Of a DNA stretch of 64,000 nucleotides, positions 35,526 to 45,696 are shown one piece after another. This DNA comes from Chloroflexota bacterium. Lineage in GTDB: Bacteria; Chloroflexota; Limnocylindria; Limnocylindrales; CSP1-4. Each line of letters opens with the position of its first letter. Within the stretch, counting starts at the first letter, position 1. The position numbers and the translations under genes are program-made. Where the stretch lies: positions 1 to 64,000 of the forward strand of contig JAJYNP010000016.1 of NCBI GenBank assembly GCA_021786265.1. Direction: 5' to 3'. The notes beneath the pieces are model-generated. The model was given only the letters and a program-made list of their open reading frames with translations, did not search any database and was not told the origin of the DNA.

Positions 35526-36421
35526 TCGCTCTCCAGCCAGTCCTTCGTCTCCATCGCCGTCTCGTACGACTCCTTCGGCCACAACCGCCGGAACCGCGCC
35601 GTCGGGTCGACCCCGGCCCGGAGCATCCAGACCGGCATCAGCACAATCCACGCCAGCAGTCCGACGGTGATCCCGATCGCCACGGCGCCGTGCCAGCTGA
35701 ACGTCAGCCCGGTCCAGCCCCAGCCGATCAGCCCGCCGGCGATCGCGCCCAGGACGAGCCCCGCGACCGCGCCGCCCGGCCCGCCGACCCGGCCGAGCGC
35801 GATGAGTCCGATCACCCCGAGCACGATCGCGACGGCCACGGTGCCCACCACCGCGGGCGCCCAGGCCGGATCCAGGCTGGGAAGCGCGCCGGAGCGCAGC
35901 TGCGTGCCGACGTGTTCGGCTGCCCGGCGCGCGAGGTTCGCGCCAAGGACCGCCGACACGACGATGCCCGCCACCACGCCCCAGCCGAGCGGCGTGACGA
36001 AAACGCGGCGTGGCGCACCGACGAGCACCATCGCCGCCGCTTCGATCAGGGCGACCGACAGCAGCGCGCCGAGTGCCACCCCCCAACCGATCGAACCGAA
36101 CAGCCACTCCCCGAGGAACAGCGTCCCGCCGATCGCGAGCAGCAGGGACAGGAAGAACGCCACCGCCAGGATCACGCCCGCCAGCGCGGCGATGACCTTG
36201 ATCTCCGCGACGATCCCGTCGAGCTCCGCCTTCAGCAGGTCGACGTGGGCCCGCGCCAGGCCCATCGCCGCCTCCCGCATGCGCCCGATTGACTCCCGGA
36301 CGCCGGGTGCCGGGCGCGTCGGCTCGCCCGCGGTCGGTGGGGTGCCGGGGCCGGGCGCTGCGGGATCCTGCGGGCGATCGGTGGTCAGCGGACTTCCCCC
36401 TTGGTGCGGCGTCTCGCGCAC
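35489..36421 (-). CDS. Phage-holin-like (Actinobacterial holin/YqjE type) membrane protein
   Basis: A 310-aa protein. After a disordered N-terminus comes an amphipathic helix (SIGRMREAAMGLARAHVDLLKAELDGIVAEIK, about 45-78) and two adjacent transmembrane helices (about 80-105 and 108-135), the pattern of the holin superfamily III/YqjE group. Further hydrophobic segments follow up to residue 275 with many glycines. A phage origin is not implied: such proteins are common next to DUF3618 genes in chromosomes. The pair is probably an envelope stress or membrane-curvature system; this is inference. Confidence 0.6.
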   Translation of the reverse strand: MRETPHQGGSPLTTDRPQDPAAPGPGTPPTAGEPTRPAPGVRESIGRMREAAMGLARAHVDLLKAELDGIVAEIKVIAALAGVILAVAFFLSLLLAIGGTLFLGEWLFGSIGWGVALGALLSVALIEAAAMVLVGAPRRVFVTPLGWGVVAGIVVSAVLGANLARRAAEHVGTQLRSGALPSLDPAWAPAVVGTVAVAIVLGVIGLIALGRVGGPGGAVAGLVLGAIAGGLIGWGWTGLTFSWHGAVAIGITVGLLAWIVLMPVWMLRAGVDPTARFRRLWPKESYETAMETKDWLESEWAKRRARLGRA

Positions 36422-36519
36422 GTCGTGCGTGGGCGTGGGCGCGGCTCGCTCGCGACAGCATACCGCGCGGGCACCAGCACGAACCGCCCATCCCGGGCTC
36501 CCGGGTCCCGGGCATGACT

Positions 36520-36548
36520 AACGGGCGGCGGAAGGCCCGCCGCCCGTT
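36520..36548 (-). terminator. Probable terminator of groEL
   Basis: AACGGGCGGCGG, loop AAGGC, CCGCCGCCCGTT is a perfect 12-bp stem about 70 bp downstream of the groEL stop. The rest of the 199-bp gap to the holin-like gene shows nothing else. Confidence 0.6.
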
Positions 36549-36620
36549 CTGAGCGTTGCGAGGTGCGCCGGCCGCTGCGGCGGACGACGCCGGACCTGGC
36601 GGCCCGATGCCGGACCTCGA

Positions 36621-38354
<1,734 letters not shown>

Positions 38355-38381
38355 TTAGCACTCTCAGGGTGAGATTGCTAA
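38355..38381 (-). promoter_or_regulatory. CIRCE operator (HrcA binding site) upstream of groEL
   Basis: TTAGCACTC, a 9-nt spacer, then GATTGCTAA matches the CIRCE consensus TTAGCACTC-N9-GAGTGCTAA with one mismatch. It lies about 94 bp before the groEL start, on an AT-rich island in GC-rich sequence. Confidence 0.92.
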
Positions 38382-38507
38382 CACATGTCGGCCCGGGCGT
38401 CAAGGTCAAGCCCCGGAGTGTGTGGACGGCCAGGTTCCGGGCGCGCGCGGTTGGGCCCCCGGCCGACTCGGCGGGCCCGATGGCGCCACCTGCGCTACGC
38501 TCGCCAT

Positions 38508-39749
38508 ATGGCGCCCCTTGCTCCCCGCCGGGCCGTGATCCTCGCCGTCGGCAGCGAGCTCACCACCGGCGAGACCCGCGACACCAACGGCGGCGACCTG
38601 GCGGCGGACCTGAGCCGGATGGGGGTGCACGTCGTGCGCATCGTCGCGCTCCCGGACGATCTCCGATCCGTCGCGGCCGCGTTTCGCGGGGCGCTCGCGG
38701 ACGCCGACCTTGTGGTCAGCACCGGTGGGCTCGGCCCGACCCCGGACGATCTCACGCGCGAGGCGCTCGCCGAGGCCCTCGGCGAGCCTGTCCATGTCGA
38801 CGCGGACCTGGAACGCTGGCTCTCGCAGCTGTTCGAACGGCGCGGGGTGCGCATGCCGGACGCGAACCGGAAGCAGGCCTGGCTGATCCCGGGAGCGGAG
38901 CCGCTCGGCAATGACCACGGCACGGCACCCGGCTGGTGGGTGGAACGCGGCGAGACGATCATCGTGACGCTGCCGGGTCCGCCGCGCGAGCTGCGGCCGA
39001 TGTGGACGAGCGCGGTGCTGCCGCGCCTCCACGCCCGCGGGATCGGTGCGGAGGTCGCCGTGCGGACGCTCCGCCTGACCGGCATCGGTGAGTCGTACGT
39101 GGCGGAGGCACTGGGCGAGGAGCTGCTGCGAGCGGCGAATCCCGTGGTGGCGACGTACGCGAGACCCGATGCCGTCGACGTGCGCATCACGGCTCGCCCG
39201 GAACCCGCAACGGGAGGCCTGCCCGGCCGTTCCGCGGCGGAGCTGCTCGCCCTCACCCAGCAGAGGATCGAGAGACTCCTGGGCGCTCACGTGTTCGCGT
39301 ACGACGACGAAACGTGGCCGGACGTGCTCGGTCGCCGGCTGGGAGCCCGCCAGGTGGCCAGCTGGGAGCGTGGCACGAGCGGTGCACTCGCCGCGTTGCT
39401 GGCCGAGGCACCCTGGTTCGCGCACGGCGAAGTGCTCGGCGCGGCGTCACCGGACGGCACCGACGACCTCCCCGGCCCGGGACCCAGGGGTCTGTCCGAG
39501 ATGGCCAGCTCGATCCGCCAGCGAGCCGGGGCGACGGTGGGCGTCGCGATCGACGCCACCCTGCAGGATGGCGACACGCAGGTGCGCATCGCCGTCGACG
39601 TCGACGGCGTGACCCGGGGCGAGGCGAGGACCCTGTTCCTGGGCGGCGAGCAGGGACGGCGGCGGGCCGCGCTCGCGGCCTGCGGTGCGCTCTGGGAGGC
39701 GCTGGGCTCGGCGGAAGACCGCGAGTCCAGCGGCGCGAGCTCTAGCTGA
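38508..39749 (+). CDS. CinA-family protein with a degenerate C-terminal deamidase domain
   Basis: A 413-aa protein. The N-terminal half is a MoCF/COG1058-type domain (VGSELTTGETRDTN about 14-27, STGGLGPTPDDLTREA about 71-86, LPGPPRE near 155), the ADP-ribose pyrophosphatase-like part of CinA. The C-terminal part (about 275-400) aligns with the NMN deamidase domain, but the ESCTGG active-site motif reads ERGTSG (about 287-292). The catalytic Ser is Arg288, and the TGIAGPGGG loop is lost. I expect no deamidase activity. ATG 38508 is the first start before the fold. It ends 8 nt into the convergent mrp gene. Confidence 0.85.
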   Translation: MAPLAPRRAVILAVGSELTTGETRDTNGGDLAADLSRMGVHVVRIVALPDDLRSVAAAFRGALADADLVVSTGGLGPTPDDLTREALAEALGEPVHVDADLERWLSQLFERRGVRMPDANRKQAWLIPGAEPLGNDHGTAPGWWVERGETIIVTLPGPPRELRPMWTSAVLPRLHARGIGAEVAVRTLRLTGIGESYVAEALGEELLRAANPVVATYARPDAVDVRITARPEPATGGLPGRSAAELLALTQQRIERLLGAHVFAYDDETWPDVLGRRLGARQVASWERGTSGALAALLAEAPWFAHGEVLGAASPDGTDDLPGPGPRGLSEMASSIRQRAGATVGVAIDATLQDGDTQVRIAVDVDGVTRGEARTLFLGGEQGRRRAALAACGALWEALGSAEDRESSGASSS

Positions 39750-40818
39750 TCGAGAGGACCGGTGCCGACCGGGCCGCCCGGACGCTCATGCGTGCCGCGA
39801 CCGTCCGGGCGAGGGCGCGCATCGCGTCCGCGGCCGGACCGCCGTCTCGCTGAGCGACGGCGGGCACCCCGGCATCGCCGCCCTGGCGGACCCGCGCGTC
39901 GAGCGGGATCCCCCCGAAGTACTCCAGGTCGTTCTGCCCGGCGAAGCGCTCGCCGCCGCCGCGCCCGAAGATCTCCGTCGCCTCGCCGCAGTGCGGACAG
40001 ACGAACGCGGTCATGTTCTCGACGATGCCCATGACGGGCACACTCAGCCGGCGGAACATCGCGAGCGCCTTGGTCACGTCCAGCAGCGACACGTCCTGCG
40101 GCGTCGTCACCAGCACCGCGCCGCTGATCGGCACGGCCTGCGCCAGCGTCAGCTGCGCGTCGGAGGTGCCCGGCGGCAGGTCCACGACCAGGTAGTCGAG
40201 GTCGCCCCACTCCACGTCGCGGAGGAACTGCTGGATCGCACCGCCGACCAGCGGGCCGCGCCAGACGATGGGCTGCCCCTCGGGGACGAAGAACTGGATC
40301 GAGATGACCTTCACGCCGTACCGCTCGAGCGGCACGATCTTGTTGCTGGGGCTGGCGACCGGCTGCCCCTCCACGCCGAGCATCAGCGGGATGTTGGGAC
40401 CGGTGATGTCGGCGTCGATGAGCCCGACGCTGGCGCCGTCCTGCGCGAGCGCGACGGCGAGGTTGGCCGCCACGGTGCTCTTGCCGACGCCGCCCTTTCC
40501 CGACGCGACCGCGACGATGTTCTTGACGCCGGGCAGGAGCTGCTGGGGCTGAACGGGCGTCGTCCGGCGCACGTTGCTGGTCCACGTCACGGCGACCGCG
40601 CGGGCACCCGCGGCCTGGAGCGCGGCGCGCGCGTTGCGCTCGATCTCGTCCTTGAGCGGGCACGCCGGCGTCGTCAGCTCGATGGTGAACGCGACGTCGC
40701 CCCCATCGGCGACGACGATGTCGCGGACCATGTTGAGGGTCACGATGTCGCGCCCGAGCTCCGGTTCCTGGACGGTCCGAAGCGCGTCGAGCACCCGGGT
40801 GTCGGTGAGTTCGTTCAT
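39742..40818 (-). CDS. Mrp/NBP35-family iron-sulfur carrier ATPase
   Basis: A 358-aa P-loop protein. An N-terminal MIP18/DUF59 domain (about 1-85, TVQEPELGRDIVTLNMV) is joined to the Mrp ATPase, whose deviant Walker A is SGKGGVGKST (about 107-116), with Walker B region LVVDLPPGTSD. The CxxC Fe-S/zinc-bridging motif CPHC is in FVCPHCGEAT. Such proteins transfer Fe-S clusters to apo-proteins. The start ATG 40818 was chosen over the longer frame (41064), since that upstream part is unlike coding sequence. The convergent cinA overlaps its end. Confidence 0.93.
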   Translation of the reverse strand: MNELTDTRVLDALRTVQEPELGRDIVTLNMVRDIVVADGGDVAFTIELTTPACPLKDEIERNARAALQAAGARAVAVTWTSNVRRTTPVQPQQLLPGVKNIVAVASGKGGVGKSTVAANLAVALAQDGASVGLIDADITGPNIPLMLGVEGQPVASPSNKIVPLERYGVKVISIQFFVPEGQPIVWRGPLVGGAIQQFLRDVEWGDLDYLVVDLPPGTSDAQLTLAQAVPISGAVLVTTPQDVSLLDVTKALAMFRRLSVPVMGIVENMTAFVCPHCGEATEIFGRGGGERFAGQNDLEYFGGIPLDARVRQGGDAGVPAVAQRDGGPAADAMRALARTVAARMSVRAARSAPVLSIS

Positions 40819-41137
40819 GCCTGGCGGTCTGGCCTCGTGGAGCGTCTGTCGATGTGCGTGCGGCGCCCCGGCCGCGGGCGGGACATCGGCACGATGGCTG
40901 GCCGGGGTCGCGCCGGTGCGCGACTGCCGGCGATTTCGTGTGTCCGCAGCGCCGGAATCATACGCGCCAGGCGACGGAATCACCGGCCGGCCGGGCGGTC
41001 CGGCGGGCCGGCCGCTCGCCCCGGGGAGTGCCGGGCCCGCGGCGCCCTGCGGGTGCCTCGTCATGACTCACGGGAATCTGCGGAATCCGGCCCGTTCAAC
41101 CCAGAGACAGTGCGATTCTCGGCAAGATGGCCCCCTG
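40819..41137. other. Intergenic region before the polyamine operon
   Basis: Divergent spacer between mrp and the potA promoter. I see no credible small gene, hairpin or repeat here. It should hold the mrp promoter on the minus strand, but no clear -35/-10 pair stands out. Confidence 0.5.
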
Positions 41138-41168
41138 TTGACACGCCTTTCGGCATGTGCCGTATACT
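41138..41168 (+). promoter_or_regulatory. potA operon promoter with MerR-like 19-nt spacing and internal dyad
   Basis: TTGACA (41138-41143) and TATACT (41163-41168) are near-perfect sigma-70 boxes separated by 19 nt, two more than the optimum. The spacer contains the inverted repeat CGGCA-TG-TGCCG (41151-41162), ending directly at the -10 box. Overlong spacers with an internal dyad are the hallmark of promoters twisted open by MerR-family activators. A MerR-domain regulator is the fifth gene of this operon. Boxes are seen; the regulation is inferred. Confidence 0.7.
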
Positions 41169-41257
41169 CCCGACCCTACTGAAACCCGGCAGGGTTGCAG
41201 TATCCCGCGTACCGGTCGGCTTCCCCCCGCGCGCCCCAGAAGGAGTGGCCAGGTCAC

Positions 41258-42385
41258 GTGCCGGAGATCGACGTCCGTCTCGTCGACGTCACCAAGAAGT
41301 TCGGCCCTGATGTCGTCGCGGTCGATCGCATCAACCTCGAGGTCAGGGACGGCGAGTTCTTCTCTCTGCTGGGGCCGTCGGGCTGTGGCAAGACGACGAC
41401 CCTGCGGATGATCGGCGGCTTCGAGGAGCCGACCAGCGGGCTCATCGAGCTGCAGGGCCAGGACGTCACCTGGCTGCCGCCGTACCGCCGCAACGTCAAC
41501 ACCGTCTTCCAGAACTACGCCCTCTTCCCGCACCTCTCGATCTTCGAGAACGTGGCGTTCGGGCTGCGACGGCGCAAAGTGCCGGACAAGGAGCTGCGCC
41601 ACCGCGTGGCCGAGATGCTCGAGCTGGTCGAGCTCCCCGGCTACGAGAAGCGCCGGCCGGGCCAGATCTCCGGCGGGCAGGCGCAGCGCGTTGCGCTCGC
41701 CCGCGCCCTCATCAACCGCCCGGCGGTGCTGCTGCTCGACGAGCCGCTGGGGGCGCTCGACCTCAAGCTCCGCAAGCAGATGCAGGTCGAGCTCAAGCGG
41801 ATCCAGCAGGAGGTCGGGATCACGTTCATCTACGTGACCCACGACCAGGAGGAGGCGATGACGATGTCGGATCGTATCGCCGTCATGAACCAGGGGCACT
41901 ACGAGCAGCTGGGGACGCCCGAGGAGCTGTACGAACGGCCAACCACGCGCTTCGTGGCGGGGTTCCTCGGCGTCAGCAACATGCTGCGCGGCCGGCGGCA
42001 GGGGGAGGACGGCGGCTACGCCGTCGTGCAGGTCGTGGGCGGCGCGCGGGTGCGCGTCCCGCGCGACCGGCTCAACGGGCGCGCGGACGTCGAGGTCGGG
42101 GTCCGGCCCGAGAAGATCCGGATGCTGCCCGCCGACGCGGCCACCGAGGATCGCCTCAACAAGCTCGACGGCCGCATCGTCCACGCGAGCTACATGGGGG
42201 TCAGCACCCAGTACATCGTCCGTGTCGCCGACGAGGCCGACCTGACCATCTACGAGCAGAACGTCGAACGGACCGAGGAGGGTTCCATCCACCGGCCGGG
42301 CGAGATGGTGAGTCTCGCCTGGCCGCCGGAACACACGTTCGTCATTCGCGAGGCCGGCGCCGCCGACGGCGCTCACGAGGCCTGA
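41258..42385 (+). CDS. potA: Spermidine/putrescine ABC transporter ATP-binding protein
   Basis: A 375-aa ATPase. It has Walker [10 protein letters not shown]-loop [12 protein letters not shown], signature [15 protein letters not shown], Walker [16 protein letters not shown]-loop [12 protein letters not shown], and a C-terminal TOBE domain (about 290-375). This is the PotA pattern. GTG 41258 was chosen because the fold starts there ([11 protein letters not shown]). AGGAG lies 12 nt upstream, a little far; an ATG at 41195 is an alternative but only about 27 nt from the -10 box. First gene of the polyamine uptake operon. Confidence 0.94.
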   Translation: MPEIDVRLVDVTKKFGPDVVAVDRINLEVRDGEFFSLLGPSGCGKTTTLRMIGGFEEPTSGLIELQGQDVTWLPPYRRNVNTVFQNYALFPHLSIFENVAFGLRRRKVPDKELRHRVAEMLELVELPGYEKRRPGQISGGQAQRVALARALINRPAVLLLDEPLGALDLKLRKQMQVELKRIQQEVGITFIYVTHDQEEAMTMSDRIAVMNQGHYEQLGTPEELYERPTTRFVAGFLGVSNMLRGRRQGEDGGYAVVQVVGGARVRVPRDRLNGRADVEVGVRPEKIRMLPADAATEDRLNKLDGRIVHASYMGVSTQYIVRVADEADLTIYEQNVERTEEGSIHRPGEMVSLAWPPEHTFVIREAGAADGAHEA

Positions 42386-42423
42386 GGATCTTGCGGGGCA
42401 GTCCAGAGGAGGAGACGCACGCG

Positions 42424-43713
42424 ATGGATGAGATGGGCGAGAAGGGGCTCGGCAACGCGCTCGAGACACGGCTTTCCCGACGCACGCTCCTGCGCCGCGG
42501 CGGGCAGGTCGCAGGCCTCGCCGGTGTGGGAGCCTTCCTGGCCGCCTGCTCCGGCGGTGCCGCGACCCCGGCGCCGACGCAGGCCGCGGTAGCGGCGACG
42601 ACCGCCGCAGGCACCGCGACACCGGCATCCGCCGCCCCGTCTGCGGCGGCGAGCGCGGCTCCTCCGAGCGAGGGGCCCATGGGCACCATCCTCAACTTCG
42701 CCAACTGGCCCGCCTACATCGACGTGGCGACGAGCGGGCCGGACAACGGCAAATCGCCGACGCTGCTGCAGTTCGAGAAGGCGACCGGCGTCCACGTCAA
42801 CTACCAGGAGAAGATCGACGACAACAACTCGTTCGTCGCGACGATCCGGGACCAGCTGAAGGCCGGGCTCGACACGGGCTGGGACCTCATGGTCCTGACC
42901 GACTGGATGGCGGCGCGGCTGGTCGGCCTGGGCTGGATCGCGAAGATCAACCAGGCGAACGTTCCCAACTGCCAGGCGAACCTGGTCGACTCGCTCCGCA
43001 ACCTGCCGTGGGACCCGCCCAACGACTACCACTACACCTGGCAGTCTGGCATGACCGGCCTGGGCTACAGCAAGAAGTCGGTCGCGAAGACGGGCATGCC
43101 GCCGCTCACGAAGCTGGCCGACATGTGGAACAGCAAGCTCGCCGGCCACGTGACGTTCCTGACCGAGATGCGCGACACGTTCGGCCTGGGGGCCCTCAAG
43201 CTCGGCATCGACCCGGCGACCATCACGCTCGACCAGGTCAACCAGATCGTCAACGACATGCAGCCGCTGGTCTCGCAGGGCCTGCGCTTCACCGGCAACT
43301 CGTACCTGCAGGACTTCGCCAACGGCAAGGTGTGGGCCGCCATGGTCTGGTCCGGCGACCTCGCTTCGTCGGGCAGCCCCGACGACACGTTCGTCTTCCC
43401 CGAGGAGGGGACGATGATCTGGTCCGACAACATGCTCATTCCGAAGGGTGCCCAGCACCAGCGGGCGGCCGAGGCGATGATGAACTGGGTGTACGACCCG
43501 AAGATCGCCGCGCAGATCGAGGACTACGTCTACTACGTCTGCCCGGTGAAGGGCGCCGACGCCGAGATCAAGAAGATCGACCCGGCCGCGGCGACGAACC
43601 CGCTCATCTTCCCCACGCCGGCCGTCGTGGCCAAGCAGCACGCCTTCAGGATCCTGACGTCCGACGAAGACACGCAGTTCAACAACGCGTTCAACACCCT
43701 GATGGGCTCCTGA
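42424..43713 (+). CDS. potD: Polyamine-binding lipoprotein (PotD/PotF family)
   Basis: A 429-aa solute-binding protein. The leader has twin arginines (RLSRRTLLRRGG) followed by a lipobox FLAAC, so it is probably exported by Tat and lipid-anchored at a cysteine near residue 41. An A/T/P linker follows, then the type-2 periplasmic-binding fold beginning ILNFANWPAYID. The W and D residues typical of polyamine pockets (WDLMVLTDW, MVWSGDLA) are visible. ATG 42424 follows GAGGAG. Placement between potA and potB, with a strong hairpin downstream (43727-43757), suggests higher expression than the permeases. Confidence 0.93.
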   Translation: MDEMGEKGLGNALETRLSRRTLLRRGGQVAGLAGVGAFLAACSGGAATPAPTQAAVAATTAAGTATPASAAPSAAASAAPPSEGPMGTILNFANWPAYIDVATSGPDNGKSPTLLQFEKATGVHVNYQEKIDDNNSFVATIRDQLKAGLDTGWDLMVLTDWMAARLVGLGWIAKINQANVPNCQANLVDSLRNLPWDPPNDYHYTWQSGMTGLGYSKKSVAKTGMPPLTKLADMWNSKLAGHVTFLTEMRDTFGLGALKLGIDPATITLDQVNQIVNDMQPLVSQGLRFTGNSYLQDFANGKVWAAMVWSGDLASSGSPDDTFVFPEEGTMIWSDNMLIPKGAQHQRAAEAMMNWVYDPKIAAQIEDYVYYVCPVKGADAEIKKIDPAAATNPLIFPTPAVVAKQHAFRILTSDEDTQFNNAFNTLMGS

Positions 43714-43726
43714 CAGGCTCCACCGG

Positions 43727-43757
43727 CACCGGGCCGTCGAGGGGTGACGGCCCGGTG
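43727..43757 (+). terminator. Intra-operon hairpin between potD and potB
   Basis: CACCGGGCCGTC, a 7-nt loop, and GACGGCCCGGTG form a perfect 12-bp stem in the 70-bp gap. No T-tract follows. Such hairpins after binding-protein genes act as partial terminators or 3' stabilisers; which applies is not visible. Confidence 0.55.
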
Positions 43758-43783
43758 ACCCTCACCAGCTCGGGGATCGCCTG

Positions 43784-44809
43784 ATGTCGCGGACTCGCCA
43801 CTCGCTGCGACGACTGCTGTCGCCCTACCTGCTTCTCGCGCCCGGCCTGCTCTGGCTCATCGTCTTCTTCGTGCTGCCCACCATCCAGATGTTCCTGTAC
43901 GCCGTGTCGACCGGGAGCGTCGACTTCGGGTACCGCGTGACCTGGACGTTCGACGCGTTCACGAGCATCCCGAGGTACTTCTCGCGGCAGTTCGCGAACT
44001 CGCTCATCTATGGGACCCTCGCGACGGTCATCACGTTCCTGATCTCCTACCCCCTGGCCTACTTCATCGCGTTCCGGGGCGGCCGGTACAAGAACCTGAT
44101 CCTGTTCCTGGTGATCGCGCCGTTCTTCACCAGCTTCCTGATCCGCACCATCTCCTGGCAGATCATCCTCGGCAACAACGGCCCGGTCATCGGCCTCATC
44201 CACGCGGTCGACATCTTCCGGCAGGTGCCCGAGAACTTCACCTTCATGGGCGAGCCGGTCGCCGTGGTGTCCGGGCTCGTGTACAACTTCCTGCCCTTCA
44301 TGACGCTGCCGCTCTACGTGGCGCTCGAGCGGATCGACCCCCGCCTCATCGAGGCCGCACAGGACCTGTACGCGGGGCCGTGGCGGCCACGCGGCTGGAT
44401 CTACGGCGCGGTCGGTGGGGGCCTCCTCGGCGCACTGGTGGGGTTCGGTATCGATTGGGACGTCGTCGTCTTCGCCGTGATCGGGGCGATGGTGGGGGCG
44501 ATCGTGATCGGGGCCTTCGTCTCCGAGTCGTTCCTGCGCGTCACGTTCCCGCTGTCGCTGCCCGGCGTCTTCGCTGGCTCGTTGCTGACCTTCATCCCGG
44601 CGCTCGGCGACTACGTGAATGCCACCCTCCTGGGGAGTCCGAAGACGCAGATGATCGGCAACGTCATCCAGGCACGCTTCCTCGAGTCCAACGACTACCC
44701 CACGGCCTCGGCGCTGTCGATCGTGCTGATGGTCGGGATCATCGTGGCCGTCATGGTCTACGCGCGCATGCTCGGCACCGAGGACCTGAGCGGAGGGGTG
44801 ACGATATGA
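43784..44809 (+). CDS. potB: Polyamine ABC permease PotB with an extra hydrophobic insertion
   Basis: A 341-aa permease. The first helix (about 13-36), helices through 180 and the EAA motif (IEAAQDLYA, 189-197) are as in PotB. The conserved continuation (SFLRVTFPLSLPGVFAG, about 249-265) is displaced by about 50 residues. That insertion (about 199-248) contains two hydrophobic, Gly-rich segments (207-222 and 228-247) that could form a membrane hairpin. The normal coupling helix would be one piece. Length is therefore greater than the usual 280-290 aa. Start ATG 43784; the stop overlaps potC as ATGA. Confidence 0.9.
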   Translation: MSRTRHSLRRLLSPYLLLAPGLLWLIVFFVLPTIQMFLYAVSTGSVDFGYRVTWTFDAFTSIPRYFSRQFANSLIYGTLATVITFLISYPLAYFIAFRGGRYKNLILFLVIAPFFTSFLIRTISWQIILGNNGPVIGLIHAVDIFRQVPENFTFMGEPVAVVSGLVYNFLPFMTLPLYVALERIDPRLIEAAQDLYAGPWRPRGWIYGAVGGGLLGALVGFGIDWDVVVFAVIGAMVGAIVIGAFVSESFLRVTFPLSLPGVFAGSLLTFIPALGDYVNATLLGSPKTQMIGNVIQARFLESNDYPTASALSIVLMVGIIVAVMVYARMLGTEDLSGGVTI

Positions 44810-45687
44810 CCGCCATCGCGCAGTCGCTCGCCCCGGCCAGGCCGCGGCCGACCGCACGGCGCAGGATCGGTGCCCTCGTCGACCGCTGGGGGCTCCCCGC
44901 GTACACCGTCGCCGCCGTCGCCTACCTGCTGATGCCGATCGCGGTGATGATCCTGTTCAGCTTCAACGAGCAGGTCGGCAAGTTCAACTACGAGTGGCAC
45001 GCGTTCTCCCTCGCGGCGTGGGCGAACCCCTTCGGGCGCCCTGGCATGGCCTCGGCGATCGAGACCAGCCTGAAGATCGCGTTCCTCTCGACCCTCGTCG
45101 CGACCGCGCTCGGCACGCTCATCGCGGTCTCGCTGACCCGCTACCGGTTCCCCGGGCGGTCCGCCACGAACCTGTTCATCTTCGTGCCGATGGCGACGCC
45201 CGAGATCGTGATGGGCGCGAGCCTGCTGACCCTGTTCGTCAACACCGCGCAGGCGCCGTTCGACACCATCATCCCCAAGGGGCTCCTCTTCCCGCTGGGG
45301 TTCAACACGATCCTCATCGCGCACATCATGTTCAACATCAGCTACGTCGTGGTGACCGTGAAGGCGCGCATGGCGGGGTTCGACCGGCGGCTGGAGGAGG
45401 CCGCCATGGACCTCGGCGCGAACGAGTGGACGACGTTCTGGCGGGTCACCTTCCCGCTGATCTTCCCCGGAATCCTCGCCGCGGCCCTGCTGGCGTTCTC
45501 GCTCTCGATCGACGACTTCGTGGTCACGAACTTCACGTCGGGCCTGACCAACACCTTCCCGATCTGGGTATGGGGGTCGATCCGCAACTCCCTGCCGGTC
45601 CAGATCAACGTCGTGGGGACCATCATCTTCGGGACCGCCGTGCTGCTGGTCCTGGGCTCCACGCTCCTCCAGCGGCGCGGCCAGTAG
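44806..45687 (+). CDS. potC: Polyamine ABC permease PotC
   Basis: A 293-aa six-helix permease. The EAA loop is intact and uninterrupted (LEEAAMDLGANEWTTFWRVTFPLIFPGI), and the SLSIDDFVVTNFTSG segment near the end is typical of PotC/PotI. It forms the heterodimeric channel with PotB. The start overlaps the potB stop (ATGA). The next gene starts 9 bp downstream. Confidence 0.94.
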   Translation: MTAIAQSLAPARPRPTARRRIGALVDRWGLPAYTVAAVAYLLMPIAVMILFSFNEQVGKFNYEWHAFSLAAWANPFGRPGMASAIETSLKIAFLSTLVATALGTLIAVSLTRYRFPGRSATNLFIFVPMATPEIVMGASLLTLFVNTAQAPFDTIIPKGLLFPLGFNTILIAHIMFNISYVVVTVKARMAGFDRRLEEAAMDLGANEWTTFWRVTFPLIFPGILAAALLAFSLSIDDFVVTNFTSGLTNTFPIWVWGSIRNSLPVQINVVGTIIFGTAVLLVLGSTLLQRRGQ

Positions 45688-45696
45688 GCCCCCGCC

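Noticed and set aside
35489..36421. Holin-like gene as evidence of a prophage
   Set aside because: No other phage gene (integrase, terminase, capsid, lysin next to it) is present. Such proteins are common chromosomal genes in high-GC bacteria.
40819..41064. N-terminal extension of mrp
   Set aside because: The in-frame extension is arginine/proline/alanine-rich without similarity to Mrp proteins. The DUF59 domain begins right after ATG 40818.
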